Of a stretch of 64,000 nt of DNA, positions 36,401 through 40,234 are shown one piece after another. Below the pieces are notes generated by a model. It saw only the letters and a program-made list of their open reading frames with translations, did no database searches and was not told the origin of the DNA. Origin of the DNA: Strongylocentrotus purpuratus (Eukaryota; Echinodermata; Echinoidea; Camarodonta; Strongylocentrotidae); assembly GCF_000002235.5 (NCBI RefSeq), contig NW_022145599.1, forward strand, positions 22,714,879 through 22,778,878. Reading direction: 5' to 3'. Positions within the stretch are counted from its first letter, which is position 1. Each line of letters opens with the position of its first letter. Position numbers and translations under genes: made by a program.

Positions 36401-37174
36401 ATAGAAAAGGGATACATACATGTACAATACCATAATAATATCGGCTGATTTTGGGGTGATAAAAGAGACTGCACTGCCATTACCATATTGCCCTCAAAGC
36501 AAGTCAATAATCAGGGAATAATTTTCCTGGTATCGCATCGCAATTTGCTATGCATTTTTGCATGACTGCTATACAAAATATTGTTTGTGTAGCAGTTTTC
36601 TTCCATAGAAATGTACAGAATTTCATTTGAAATATTTATCCATCAGCTGAAATTGCTAATCAAAATATTTGAGGAAAATTATTCCCTGATAATACTGTTC
36701 ATTATTTTAACATTCTACGATGCATGGTAAAAATGAGTATTTACCTTCCAACCACTCCATGACCTGGCGCTTCACACAGCTTTTTAATCCACAGAGCACA
36801 GCGTTGTCTTTCTGAAATCCAATATACAGATAAACATGTACTTGTAGAAGAACTTTTATAAATTAAATACCTTCTAGTTGGAACTTGACCATCAGATCAT
36901 GACAATTTAACAATCCATGACAAATAATACTCACTTTTAGTTTTATCCTCTCAATTGTTAAAATCATCTGACTGACTGCTCAGTATGAATCACTATTCCT
37001 ACTGAATTGTAAAATGTTAAAGAGCTCACAGCAAGTCAAAACACTAAATTTAGCAAAATAAATATTGGTATCCATTAACTCACCTGATTTATGAGGCAAC
37101 TTGAGCATATACGGCTTCATTTCAGCCAGGAAACCATCAAATTCATTATCCAGCTCTCCACTCTCATCTGCCAT
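9940..37174 (-). CDS. CEP112: CEP112 (CCDC46), centrosomal coiled-coil protein; complete, 25 coding exons
   Basis: Joining 25 exons gives 2970 nt, 989 residues plus a TGA stop, with every junction in phase and nearly all with GT-AG consensus. Human CEP112 is about 955 residues. Residues 1-110 form a DUF4485-type domain: FDGFLAEMKPYMLKLPHK, ERQRCALWIKKLCEAPGHG, GRKNRNMYSKLLLHMLKK, LPSYTSIYFDEP, closely following the vertebrate protein. Residues about 110-265 are polar and probably disordered (an acidic SSDEDEDP near 203). From about residue 270 to the C-terminus it is almost unbroken heptad-rich coiled coil (Leu spacing, Glu/Lys/Gln rich), ending RNKHIARFSPTRN. The family is known as a centrosome/spindle-pole component; its biochemical role is not defined by sequence. 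The start ATG at 37174 has a good context (CAACCATGG). The gene is head to head with FBF1. Two decayed copies of its own exons lie in its introns. Confidence 0.92.
10550..10806. repeat. Diverged minisatellite, unit about 28-30 bp
   Basis: About nine imperfect units around a core of the form ATAAGTGCCCCTTTTCCTT, recurring roughly every 28-30 bp. Heavily mutated, in the intron between CEP112 exons 24 and 25. No coding potential. Confidence 0.75.
10854..10919 (-). CDS. CEP112: CEP112 coding exon 24
   Basis: Residues 926-947 (ALQLQHDFEQRNRGLLP..), phase 0 on both sides, acceptor cttag, donor GTGAGT. Confidence 0.85.
10920..12744. other. CEP112 intron, no further feature recognised
   Basis: Long intron between exons 23 and 24. 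It holds open frames on the minus strand (about 11413-12114), but these are hydrophobic low-complexity products of purine-rich plus-strand DNA and show no family motif. No repeat could be named. Confidence 0.4.
12745..12834 (-). CDS. CEP112: CEP112 coding exon 23
   Basis: Residues 896-925 (AVQRELDDQRQRIKQLDRRL..), 90 nt, phase 0, coiled coil. Acceptor tgtctag, donor GTACAG. Confidence 0.88.
13320..13411 (+). mobile_element. Retroposon 3' tail (LINE/SINE type)
   Basis: Contains gtaaatcgctttgaaa, then ataaagcgctataaaaatgc, then (ATT)n. This is the conserved 3' tail of L2/CR1-like LINEs and SINEs that share it in many marine animals. The body is not recognisable. Confidence 0.6.
13745..13841 (-). 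CDS. CEP112: CEP112 coding exon 22
   Basis: Residues 863-895 (split Ile, then AKSNMELQLTETVSKLEDEK..). 97 nt; takes two bases from exon 21. Acceptor atcag, donor GTATGC. Confidence 0.87.
13910..14067. mobile_element. MITE family B, copy 1 (TA-flanked)
   Basis: 158 bp between TA dinucleotides. Ends are CAGTCAAACCTG and its complement CAGGTTTGACTG. Internal repeats of the ends (tctataaagacc, gtttcccttg) match copies at 18762-18955, 49346-49431 and 61708-61888. The TA target and short ends are in keeping with a Tc1/mariner-type MITE. Non-coding. Confidence 0.9.
14188..14240 (-). CDS. CEP112: CEP112 coding exon 21
   Basis: Residues 846-862 (TIKEHQETVHQLREENQ), 53 nt, ends with a split codon. 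Acceptor tttacag, donor GTAAGT. Confidence 0.87.
14660..14722 (-). CDS. CEP112: CEP112 coding exon 20
   Basis: Residues 825-845 (starting TNERLKDIERDYSNRLDQ), 63 nt, phase 0 on both sides. Acceptor ctcttcag, donor GTACGT. Confidence 0.87.
14723..15680. other. CEP112 intron with a C homopolymer
   Basis: Intron between exons 19 and 20. The only distinct feature is a run of about 21 C at 15280-15300. A weak inverted pair (gtaagtcctgg near 15030 and ccaggattt near 15310) is too diverged to name. Confidence 0.5.
15681..15767 (-). CDS. CEP112: CEP112 coding exon 19
   Basis: Residues 796-824 (VRQLRSEMDQYRTTLHKE..), 87 nt, phase 0. Acceptor tgccag, donor GTCAGA (weak). Confidence 0.86.
16423..17550 (-). 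mobile_element. Helentron-associated (HINE-like) element, copy 1
   Basis: About 1128 bp, minus orientation. The 3' end (plus 16423) reads CCATCTAG preceded by the perfect palindrome TTCGACTGCGCGCAGTCGAA. The 5' end (plus 17550) reads TTATGCCTCCG, with a hairpin TATGCCTCCG/CGGAGGCAT. An inverted GAGGCAT lies about 40 bp inside the 3' end, an asymmetric subterminal repeat. Near the 5' end is a (GTAC)n-rich tract. The core is a tandem array of roughly 150-bp units. It has no coding capacity. Copy 2 (60410-61410) has the same parts in the opposite orientation. Its structure matches HINE/DINE-like non-autonomous elements; the Helentron link is an inference from structure. Confidence 0.72.
16586..17440. 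repeat. Tandem array of roughly 150-bp units carrying DR1 motifs
   Basis: About six units, each with tgacctttgacct-type motifs, then aaatctaatcagttcatcgg, tctgcaagatacatacatga, ggaatccatcaatcggttct and gcgatcacgagct. The unit phase recurs at about 16600, 16740, 16888, 17037, 17187 and 17338. Several units hold a perfect AGGTCAAAGGTCA on the minus strand. Confidence 0.85.
18029..18172 (-). CDS. CEP112: CEP112 coding exon 18
   Basis: Residues 748-795 (VIFDLEQQLRDVKEEMLQ..REHETE), 144 nt, phase 0. Acceptor tttgcag, donor GTGAGA. Confidence 0.9.
18600..18668 (+). mobile_element. Possible LINE 3' tail
   Basis: Ends in the pentamer tail ttgaattgaattgaattt after tttcatgtttgatgtaaatt, like the tail at 6840-7035. 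No body is recognisable. Confidence 0.35.
18762..18955. mobile_element. MITE family B, copy 2
   Basis: Left end CAGTCAAACCTG after TA; right end a diverged CAGGATTAACTG before TA. The interior has two extra tctacaa/gaccacctg repeats compared with copy 1, including tctcattgaaacatgtacta in common. In the intron between CEP112 exons 17 and 18. Confidence 0.88.
19633..19815 (-). CDS. CEP112: CEP112 coding exon 17
   Basis: Residues 687-747 (LSELELSHQRERSRLLEQ..), 183 nt, phase 0, strongly charged coiled coil whose RERSR codons already contain a GAGAGAGAGA run. Acceptor ctgtag, donor GTCTGC (non-consensus beyond GT). A decayed copy of this exon lies upstream at 20224-20350. Confidence 0.87.
19902..20198. 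mobile_element. MITE family A, copy 2
   Basis: Ends gggtgtttcacaaagatcct and the complement of gaatctttgtgaagcaccc. The full-length match to 8930-9220 includes tttgtaaaagttattt and ttcatgttcttgat. The outer bases are a G6 run on the left and a C6 run on the right. Confidence 0.9.
20224..20350 (-). pseudogene. Decayed tandem copy of CEP112 exon 17
   Basis: On the plus strand, ccttctcctcctgaagctgt and gagcctagctctctctccc match ccttcccctcctgacattgct and gagcctggatctctctctc of exon 17. The flanking ggtgggtgagctcttgctc matches its acceptor-side ggtggctaagctcaagctc. The open frame is interrupted and no usable splice pair is seen. It sits just upstream of the real exon in transcript order, as expected for a tandem exon duplication that lost function. 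Confidence 0.65.
20890..20997 (-). CDS. CEP112: CEP112 coding exon 16
   Basis: Residues 651-686 (MARVEVDLTKSKELREKQ..), 108 nt, phase 0. Acceptor tttcttcag, donor GTTAGA. Confidence 0.88.
21051..21083. repeat. C-rich homopolymer tract
   Basis: cgcccgccccccgcc followed by about 20 C. Simple sequence in the intron. Confidence 0.9.
21139..21410. mobile_element. MITE family C, copy truncated at one end
   Basis: Begins AAAGCCCCTTTAAAGTGTTG and follows the complete copy at 46598-46962 (gtgaaagaggatgt, caaatgtgtttgaag, cttcaaacacatttg). The interior is itself palindromic. The right terminal repeat is missing; the sequence changes near 21410. Confidence 0.85.
21503..21638 (-). CDS. CEP112: CEP112 coding exon 15
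   Basis: Residues 605-650 (split His, DKDEQIKRLKELQRLQAQQA..MKTQ), 136 nt. Acceptor ttcacag, donor GTTAGC. Confidence 0.89.
21711..21841. repeat. (ACT/CCT)n trinucleotide microsatellite
   Basis: Long run of act, cct and tct triplets. It replaces the head of the SINE that follows and generates spurious poly-Leu, Thr and Ser frames. Confidence 0.93.
21842..22336 (+). mobile_element. tRNA-derived SINE, copy 3, split by an insertion
   Basis: Left part 21842-21917 (aatccggcgaccgggttcga.., B-box GGGTTCGAAACC) and right part 22251-22336 (ggacctaaagccgtcagtc.., aagcatttatgctttcttag) are the two halves of the SINE seen whole at 24761-24958. The tRNA-like head is lost to the microsatellite. The insert is flanked on both sides by ATTAT. 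Confidence 0.82.
21918..22246. mobile_element. Foldback insertion inside the SINE
   Basis: Interrupts the SINE between two ATTAT words, a likely 5-bp target duplication. Its right half (about 22083-22240) is a large hairpin. ATAATACACATCA..GGGCATTAGTAA..TTACCCACAC..GGTACCTT is answered by AAGGTGCC..GTGTGGGTAA..TTACTAATGCCC..TGATGTGTATTAT, giving arms of about 55 bp. No open frame. Confidence 0.7.
22585..23154. mobile_element. MITE family D with TAAT target duplication
   Basis: Ends GCAGAGATGCCAAC and the complement GTTGGCATCTCTGC, flanked on both sides by TAAT. About 570 bp, interior AT-rich and non-coding. The TGCCAAC core of the end is shared with the element at 28012-28353, so the two may be distantly related. 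Confidence 0.82.
23349..23624. mobile_element. MITE family E, ends next to CEP112 exon 14
   Basis: Left end GGGCGTTGCAAGAAAGTTGC, right end the complement of GGGGCGTTGCAAGTAAGTTGC. The interior is rich in TTGCAA words (more than ten) in both orientations. Its right edge is 15 bp from the exon 14 boundary at 23640, so only the donor and a few bases separate them. Confidence 0.85.
23640..23779 (-). CDS. CEP112: CEP112 coding exon 14
   Basis: Residues 559-604 (ELESEYKQDKLHQEQLSE.., MGVEKEDLERQLRQAHNAN), 140 nt. Acceptor ctaccag, donor GTAAGT. A decayed copy lies at 24168-24245. Confidence 0.9.
24080..24167. repeat. (CT)n microsatellite adjoining a pseudo-exon
   Basis: CT-rich tract with gtctgtctc interruptions directly abutting the exon 14 pseudo-copy. 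On the minus strand it is a (GA)n run continuing the GAGAAAGAGAGA of that copy. Confidence 0.9.
24168..24245 (-). pseudogene. Decayed tandem copy of CEP112 exon 14
   Basis: ctctacacccatgtatgaatg, ggagtcctcggagctt and cctcagctgctcctgattga match exon 14 ctctacacccatctgtgaacg, ggagcccctggagctt and ctcagctgctcctggtgga. cctgatagcaagaagg then matches the exon 14 acceptor region cctggtagaaagcaagg after an internal deletion. By eye about 80 percent of the aligned bases agree. The frame is broken and the 3' half is replaced by GA microsatellite, so it is unlikely to be spliced. Confidence 0.75.
24351..24400. repeat. (CT)n microsatellite
   Basis: Uninterrupted CT dinucleotides for about 50 bp in the intron between CEP112 exons 13 and 14. 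Confidence 0.95.
24761..24958 (+). mobile_element. tRNA-derived SINE, full copy
   Basis: The head has a pol III A-box (TAGCTCAGTCGGTAGAGC) and B-box (GGGTTCGAAACC), like a tRNA. The body follows with gatgcgctagtgcccattgg, tcagagtggacc and gcatttatgctttcttagcg. Other copies are at 21842-22336, 28783-28981 (minus) and 44305-44400 (partial). The tRNA fold has no intact acceptor stem, so this is a retroposon and not a tRNA gene. Confidence 0.9.
25332..25424 (-). CDS. CEP112: CEP112 coding exon 13
   Basis: Residues 528-558 (LSESNNEFEDRVHELRQALQ..), 93 nt, phase 0. Acceptor ttgcag, donor GTGAGT. Confidence 0.89.
25684..25880 (+). mobile_element. LINE fragment, C-terminal part of the RT protein
   Basis: Across two frames the plus strand reads QMEGKRRRGRQRK and then TGLTYIETKRLAQKRQK..REMIRRCADMDANRQ. 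This is the conserved end of many non-LTR retrotransposon ORF2 proteins (basic GKRRRGRQR, then W-T-G-L.., then a W-R-x-M region). It has at least one frame change and one stop, so it is a dead fragment in the CEP112 intron. Confidence 0.65.
26040..26169 (-). CDS. CEP112: CEP112 coding exon 12
   Basis: Residues 484-527 (RYIALEKDYDLKKIDYEREL..), 130 nt; first codon shared with exon 11. Acceptor aatgcag, donor GTACAA. Confidence 0.89.
26837..26941 (+). mobile_element. LINE reverse transcriptase fragment
   Basis: Reads NNNIAQAFENKKGIIGPFSD then LSKVFDCVDHQILM. This is the F-x-D-L-S-K-A-F-D-x-V-D-H motif around the first catalytic aspartate of non-LTR reverse transcriptases, here with F-S-D for F-L-D and V for A. 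It is 34 codons long and ends at a stop. Orientation is opposite to CEP112. Confidence 0.82.
27250..27404 (-). CDS. CEP112: CEP112 coding exon 11
   Basis: Residues 433-483 (AEVIRELEAKLHQLGQEL..ENITK), 155 nt. Acceptor tgtatag, donor GTAATC. Confidence 0.89.
28012..28353. mobile_element. MITE family F
   Basis: Ends CATACCTGCCAAC and the complement of GTTGGCAGGTATG, with inner tggaatattcc words repeated. TATGG lies on both sides (one base offset), a likely 5-bp target duplication. About 342 bp, non-coding. Fragments of the same end (ggttggcaggt) are seen near 51045. Confidence 0.8.
28539..28682 (-). CDS. CEP112: CEP112 coding exon 10
   Basis: Residues 385-432 (LHDAVADYEQEKFEMQKK..NAQVESH), 144 nt, phase 0. 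Acceptor gctcag, donor GTAAGC. Confidence 0.9.
28783..28981 (-). mobile_element. tRNA-derived SINE, second full copy
   Basis: Complement carries gagctat/actgagc (A-box region) and ggtttcgaaccc (B-box). The body matches 24761-24958 end to end with a few substitutions. It lies in the same orientation as CEP112 transcription. Confidence 0.9.
29863..29981 (-). CDS. CEP112: CEP112 coding exon 9
   Basis: Residues 345-384 (LQALSKEFSHAKESRDKQIS..GYEKK), 119 nt. Acceptor attgtag, donor GTGGGT. Confidence 0.88.
30538..30637 (-). CDS. CEP112: CEP112 coding exon 8
   Basis: Residues 312-344 (ILDRKNTEMDEMKIHYRKKV..), 100 nt. Acceptor tttttcag, donor GTAAGT. Confidence 0.89.
30638..31214. other. CEP112 intron, nothing further recognised
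   Basis: Intron between exons 7 and 8. It contains scattered nuclear-receptor-like half-sites (tgaccttctgacc, catgacctttgcc at about 31040) but no repeat or gene that can be supported. Confidence 0.4.
31215..31481 (-). CDS. CEP112: CEP112 coding exon 7
   Basis: Residues 223-311, the largest coding exon, 267 nt, phase 0. The first half is Ser/Thr/Pro-rich linker (FDWPRFELSPVAARTHQV); the second half begins the long coiled coil (METRQEKQHLEMRTKLLE..). Acceptor ctccag, donor GTAAGG. Confidence 0.9.
31531..32284. mobile_element. GC-rich inverted-repeat transposon (MITE family G)
   Basis: Left end ACTCTCACACTCTGCTGTGT then AGGCCTACCG; right end is the complement of GCTCTCACACTCTGCCGTGT then AAGCCTACCG. 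This gives about 32-bp terminal repeats around 750 bp. The interior is much richer in G+C and CpG than the flanks and is packed with acggt and cccggt words. Open frames inside show no transposase motif. It lies in the intron between CEP112 exons 6 and 7. Confidence 0.82.
32569..32757. mobile_element. MITE family H, copy 1
   Basis: Ends TTAAAGCCCGTCTGCACTA and the complement of TTTAAAGCCCGACTGCACTA. The interior includes gacaggtggttatctcatca and aacataagaaaaaggg. Other copies: 35058-35252, 47842-48057, 53460-53675 and the interrupted copy 60317-61514. Confidence 0.9.
32785..32889 (-). CDS. CEP112: CEP112 coding exon 6
   Basis: Residues 188-222 (VEIRNRHKVSFTYSSDEDED..), 105 nt, phase 0; acidic, probably disordered linker. 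Acceptor tctttcag, donor GTAAGA. Confidence 0.88.
32890..34281. other. CEP112 intron, nothing further recognised
   Basis: Intron of about 1.4 kb between exons 5 and 6, AT-rich. It has a lone CRE-like TGACGTCA at about 33490 without other promoter signs. No repeat family is identified. Confidence 0.4.
34282..34372 (-). CDS. CEP112: CEP112 coding exon 5
   Basis: Residues 157-187 (RQQKLRNEGEGDRLQQAV..), 91 nt; first codon shared with exon 4. Acceptor ttctaaag (AAG, weak), donor GTAAGG. Confidence 0.85.
34644..34837 (-). CDS. CEP112: CEP112 coding exon 4
   Basis: Residues 93-156, 194 nt. SIYFDEP completes the conserved N-terminal domain and LPDWVSGELW follows, as in vertebrate CEP112. Acceptor cactccag, donor GTATGA. 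Confidence 0.92.
35058..35252. mobile_element. MITE family H, copy 2
   Basis: TTAAAGGCCATCTGTACTAG at the left, ..agtagaacagtggggcttta at the right, with the same interior as copy 1 (gacaggtggctatcccatca). In the intron between CEP112 exons 3 and 4. Confidence 0.9.
35663..35780 (-). CDS. CEP112: CEP112 coding exon 3
   Basis: Residues 53-92, 118 nt: KNRNMYSKLLLHMLKKSLLE and GPFSSRPDPG, then LPSYT. This is core DUF4485-type sequence and the most conserved part of the protein. Acceptor ctgcag, donor GTAAGA. Confidence 0.94.
35781..36744. other. CEP112 intron, nothing recognised
   Basis: AT-rich intron between exons 2 and 3 with no repeat family or RNA gene that I can support. Confidence 0.4.
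36745..36811 (-). CDS. CEP112: CEP112 coding exon 2
   Basis: Residues 31-52, 67 nt: ERQRCALWIKKLCEAPGHGV, the signature of the N-terminal domain. Acceptor gatttcag, donor GTAAAT. Confidence 0.94.
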
Positions 37175-37183
37175 GGTTGAGAC
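37084..37183 (-). CDS. CEP112: CEP112 coding exon 1 with start codon
   Basis: The exon starts at 37183; ATG at 37174-37172 in CAACCATGG context. Residues 1-30 MADESGELDNEFDGFLAEMK then PYMLKLPHKS. An acceptor (ggtttcccag) directly precedes it, so at least one 5' UTR exon lies upstream. Donor GTGAGT. Confidence 0.92.
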
Positions 37184-37461
37184 CTGGGAAACCTTCAAGT
37201 GAACATTTAAAAATTAACCAGTTGACTCCTGAATTCATTCATTCAACAGAGGCTCAAGGAAGACCAACAATATTGGCCAAAATGTGCTACTTTGTATTCA
37301 TGTCAGAATTAAATACAATTTTCAAGGATAAATTCAGCTCAGGGACTTCTTTGTCACCCCAGCAGCAGTCGCACCCCAGCAGCAGTCGCACCCCTTTTAA
37401 ATCATGACCATTATAATCTGAACAATTGATCAAGCTGTATTTTATTTTGGTATGTTATAGG

Positions 37462-37662
37462 GGAGCCAGGCTAACTCCGACCAAAGACAACTCGGCCCAG
37501 CTGCAAAAATGGTAATTTTTTGCAGGTTTAGGGTAAGATTTAGGGTTAGGGTTAGGTTTAGGGTTAAGGTTAGGGTTAGGGTTAGGATTAGGGTAAAATG
37601 ACAAAAACTGACTGTTTTTGTAGCTGGGCCGAGTTGTCTTTGGTCCGAGTTAGCCCAGATTT
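37462..37662. mobile_element. Inverted-repeat element with a telomere-repeat core
   Basis: 201 bp flanked by the 8-bp direct repeat GTTATAGG (37454-37461 and 37663-37670). The arms are about 42 bp: GGCTAACTCCGACCAAAGAC then AACTCGGCCCAGCTGCAAAAA, and their near-perfect complement. The core, 37527-37603, is TTTAGGG/TTAGGG repeats. An 8-bp duplication is typical of hAT-type insertion; the superfamily is inferred. It lies in the 5' UTR intron of CEP112. Confidence 0.85.
37527..37603 (+). repeat. Interstitial TTAGGG telomere-type repeats
   Basis: About eleven units of tttaggg, ttaggg and variants (taaggtt, taggatt). TTAGGG is the telomere repeat of deuterostomes. Because the tract is inside an element with target duplication, it is interstitial and not a chromosome end. 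Confidence 0.9.
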
Positions 37663-37705
37663 GTTATAGGATTAGGGGGGGATCTCCAAGCTACACCAAA
37701 AATTT

Positions 37706-37829
37706 CTGTCTCTTTCGTTCGTTAGCCTCGGCTCCTAAACTAAGTAAAGAGAGGAGCTAGCCGACCCTACCCAAATAAGACTAAGACTGAGGCTAACGAA
37801 CGAAAGACACATACATTTTCGGTCTTTCT
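37706..37829. repeat. Inverted repeat with TTCGTTCGTTAGCCTC arms
   Basis: gtctctttcgttcgttagcc at 37708-37727 pairs with ggctaacgaacgaaagacac at about 37791-37810; an inner ggctcct/aggagct pair adds to the hairpin. A third, direct copy of the right arm (gaggctaacgaacgaaagag..attcggtct) lies at 38009-38045. Confidence 0.8.
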
Positions 37830-38008
37830 CCATGCCAGCTCTAGCAGAGTTACGGGTCAAAGTGTGGATTAATTATTCTGAATTAGTCTAGACTAGATCT
37901 ACTACTTACTAGTGCCAAAAAACCTAACAGAAATGGCATAAATATTCACTCCTGAATGCTATAAACCCACAGCAGATCCGACTCGACTCCTCTCTGACCT
38001 ACCCAAAT

Positions 38009-38045
38009 CAGAGGCTAACGAACGAAAGAGACACAAATATTCGGT
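38009..38045. repeat. Third copy of the GGCTAACGAACGAAAGA repeat
   Basis: agaggctaacgaacgaaagag then acacaaatattcggtct, matching the right arm of 37706-37829 over about 36 bp. Together they form an inverted plus direct repeat set about 0.5 kb from the divergent promoter. Confidence 0.75.
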
Positions 38046-38311
38046 CTAGCACTGGCCTGGCCTGGAGCAGTGACAGTCCAGTGCGGTCCGTTCCTCCACT
38101 GTATAGCTGCCCTGCCACTGCACCGTGAATACCCGGCCCGCGCCCGACCAGCTGGCGTACAACTACAACATCGTCCTGATCGATGCAATCATCTACAGAA
38201 GAATCCTGAAAATGAAAGCTTAGCCTTATAACTCATATCAATCATATGACGTGAAATCATCATTCAGAGCATAATCATAAATACATAGACATGTATGACA
38301 TAACAACTTAC

Positions 38312-38450
38312 GCTTTGACTTCTGGACTTTATTTTCCTCGAAAACAAGCTAGATTGATGGTCCTTCCGATCCTCGCTCCTTGAAACTGGCGCCGTTATTA
38401 GTCGGCTAGTGTAGTAGTGTATACGGTCGGTCGAGTACGAGTCGCCTTTT
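38312..38450 (-). other. CEP112: Probable CEP112 5' UTR exon
   Basis: A good donor (AGC|GTAAGTTG on the minus strand) ends at 38312; the upstream edge is not fixed and is placed roughly. It is needed because coding exon 1 begins at a splice acceptor. A further possible UTR exon begins at an acceptor (cattttcag) at about 38207. Confidence 0.5.
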
Positions 38451-38599
38451 TCAAATAGGAAGTGTAAATAATAATTGAGCCATCGAGTCACACTGAGATA
38501 ACGTGAAATTGGTAAGTAAATAATAGCGATAATAAGGATTCATGTCTGTATTCTATCTTTTCGTCACCCTTCCACAACTTTAGGCTTGGTATTTTAGGT

Positions 38600-38902
38600 A
38601 AAATGCACGGTCGGGCTTAGCTTTAATAGCCTTACTTAGGTTAGACTTAGGCTTTTTAGTTTATTAGGCCCAGTTATTCGAGTTGCGGCAATGACCGAGT
38701 TTATGGCCTCGGCCTGGGCCGCCCGGCCGGGCTGGCGAGCCGGCTATTGGAGCTGGGGTGGCGCGAGAAGCTGCTTTGACGTCGACCGAGTTGGACTCGG
38801 GAGCTTTATAGAGATGAGAGTTGATACTACTGCGGTACAGATAATCGGTTATCGCAACTTATTTCGTCTCCTGGCTGGCAGAAGGGCATTATCGATTTTC
38901 AG
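38600..38902 (+). other. FBF1: Probable FBF1 5' UTR exon
   Basis: Ends at donor ttttcag|gtaaaa at 38902; the start is not fixed. GC-rich. An open frame from 38691 has no similarity to FBF1 and is probably untranslated. The next exon begins at acceptor acatgcag at 40159. Confidence 0.5.
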
Positions 38903-39184
38903 GTAAAAATGAAGCGTTAAGCAGGAGGGCGTTAGCAACTTAGCACTAAAAAAAATTGTGGCAGTGACCAGTGTATTATTACATTTCTATTACTTTTTAG
39001 TCTAGGGTCTAGTCTTTTAAATTTTAAACCAACTTTCGGGACAGAAAGCAGTTTAAATATAAAACAAATCTTTAAATGTGAATAATTCGAAAAGTAGCTC
39101 GCACGTTAACGCCATTCTGCCAGCCAGCCAGCCGACGATTGGCGATTGATGTAAATCGCAACTAGATCTATGTATAATGGGGAG

Positions 39185-39372
39185 GGGGTGTCCGGACAAG
39201 TAACAAACATATAATTAAGGACTTCTCTTTTGCCTACGGCTTCATCACTCTTCAGATTGAATTAAAACTTACCAAGAAGCAAGAAGAAGACACCCACCTA
39301 GTGCTATTTGATATTGTTTGTTCAATCTGAAGGCAAAAGAGAAATTTATGTTTATAACATGTCCGGTCACGC
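39185..39372. mobile_element. Foldback element in FBF1 first intron
   Basis: Left gtccggacaagtaacaaacat then cttctcttttgcc and ttcagattgaa; right ttcaatctgaaggcaaaagagaa then atgtttataacatgtccgg. Nested inverted arms over about 90 bp on each side, non-coding. Confidence 0.65.
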
Positions 39373-39934
39373 AACCCACAGCTATCATACGTACATGTAG
39401 TGATGCAATGGACATTCTTTTCTTTCTTTTTTCTTTTTTCTTTTCCTCTTTTGGGTTAAAAAAAAGAGAAGAAATTACTGTGTTCTGTTGATGTCATCCT
39501 TCTTCATTTCATTTTCATTTATTTTTTTGTGTTCTCCATATTGCATGCATCCTTGAAACATTTTATGTCGTAGGTTCTAAATAAAACACAACTCAAAATA
39601 GAGACACAAAAAATAAGGGTTTGGTTGCTGTGAAGGTTTAATCAAGACTCACTGATTTAATGCACATGCAGTGTATACATACATGATGAACTCAACCAAA
39701 TCAACAGGGCCAGGCAGGGTATCAAGGAAGGTGATCATGTGCTAGTGGCTATGGGCAAAATCAATAGCAATGGCATCTAAACATAAGAGCATGCATGCAT
39801 AACAATCGGACTTGGGCAGGGACTTGACTTAATTAGCATTACATTAAATAAGATTAAGGTTCTCAATGTCTATAAACACAACGAAACACATCAAGTCTTT
39901 TGTGCTGACTCTTTAGTCTGCATTTTTATCATTT

Positions 39935-40030
39935 TTGCAGGTTACCAAAAGCTTCAGTCTCTGATATATCGACGGATGTTCCGCTGAGACTAAAGTCTAT
40001 ACGAACCAAAGAGCTTTAACCTGCAAAAAA
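39935..40030. mobile_element. Small foldback element
   Basis: tttgcaggttaccaaaagct at the left and agagctttaacctgcaaaaa at the right, with an inner cagtctctgat/ctgagactaaag pair. About 95 bp, in the FBF1 5' UTR intron. Confidence 0.6.
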
Positions 40031-40159
40031 AGGAGTAGAACCTACATGTACAATGTACTATGTTTTGTTTTCATAGTTTTTTTATTTGAAAAAGAAGCAT
40101 AGCTATTGTGATCAGACATTACAAGGGTAGATCCTTCTCTTCTATTCTTTTACATGCAG

Positions 40160-40234
40160 GTCTTGTTCATTGGGAGAGAAAAAAGAAAACGAATCGTATG
40201 GAACAAAAGCCATGGCTGCAAGAAGAAGATCTCA
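40160..40234 (+). CDS. FBF1: FBF1 exon with start codon
   Basis: Exon 40160-40234, coding from 40212 (7 codons plus 2 nt; MAARRRS, then a split Gln). Acceptor acatgcag, donor GTAAGT. An upstream ATG at 40198 is out of frame with the FBF1 start and overlaps it. Confidence 0.78.

Larger units (their letters stand above)
38312..38902. promoter_or_regulatory. Divergent promoter region of CEP112 and FBF1
   Basis: The two predicted first exons face away from each other within about 600 bp. The interval is richer in CpG than the rest of the window and no TATA box is placed. A weak RFX X-box-like sequence GTTGCGGCAATGAC lies at 38682-38695 (one mismatch to RYYNYY-N2-RRNRAC). Shared regulation is an inference. 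Confidence 0.55.

Noticed and set aside
37527-37603. True telomere or chromosome end
   Set aside because: The tract is only 77 bp, degenerate, and enclosed by inverted repeats and a target duplication.
38100-38207. An extra CEP112 5' UTR exon starting at cattttcag
   Set aside because: An acceptor is visible but no convincing donor; mentioned only as a possibility.
38691-38906. Open frame starting MTEFMASAWAARPG as the FBF1 N-terminus
   Set aside because: No FBF1 similarity, and its frame at the donor does not lead into the next exon's MAARRRSQPLPDEDF reading; treated as 5' UTR.
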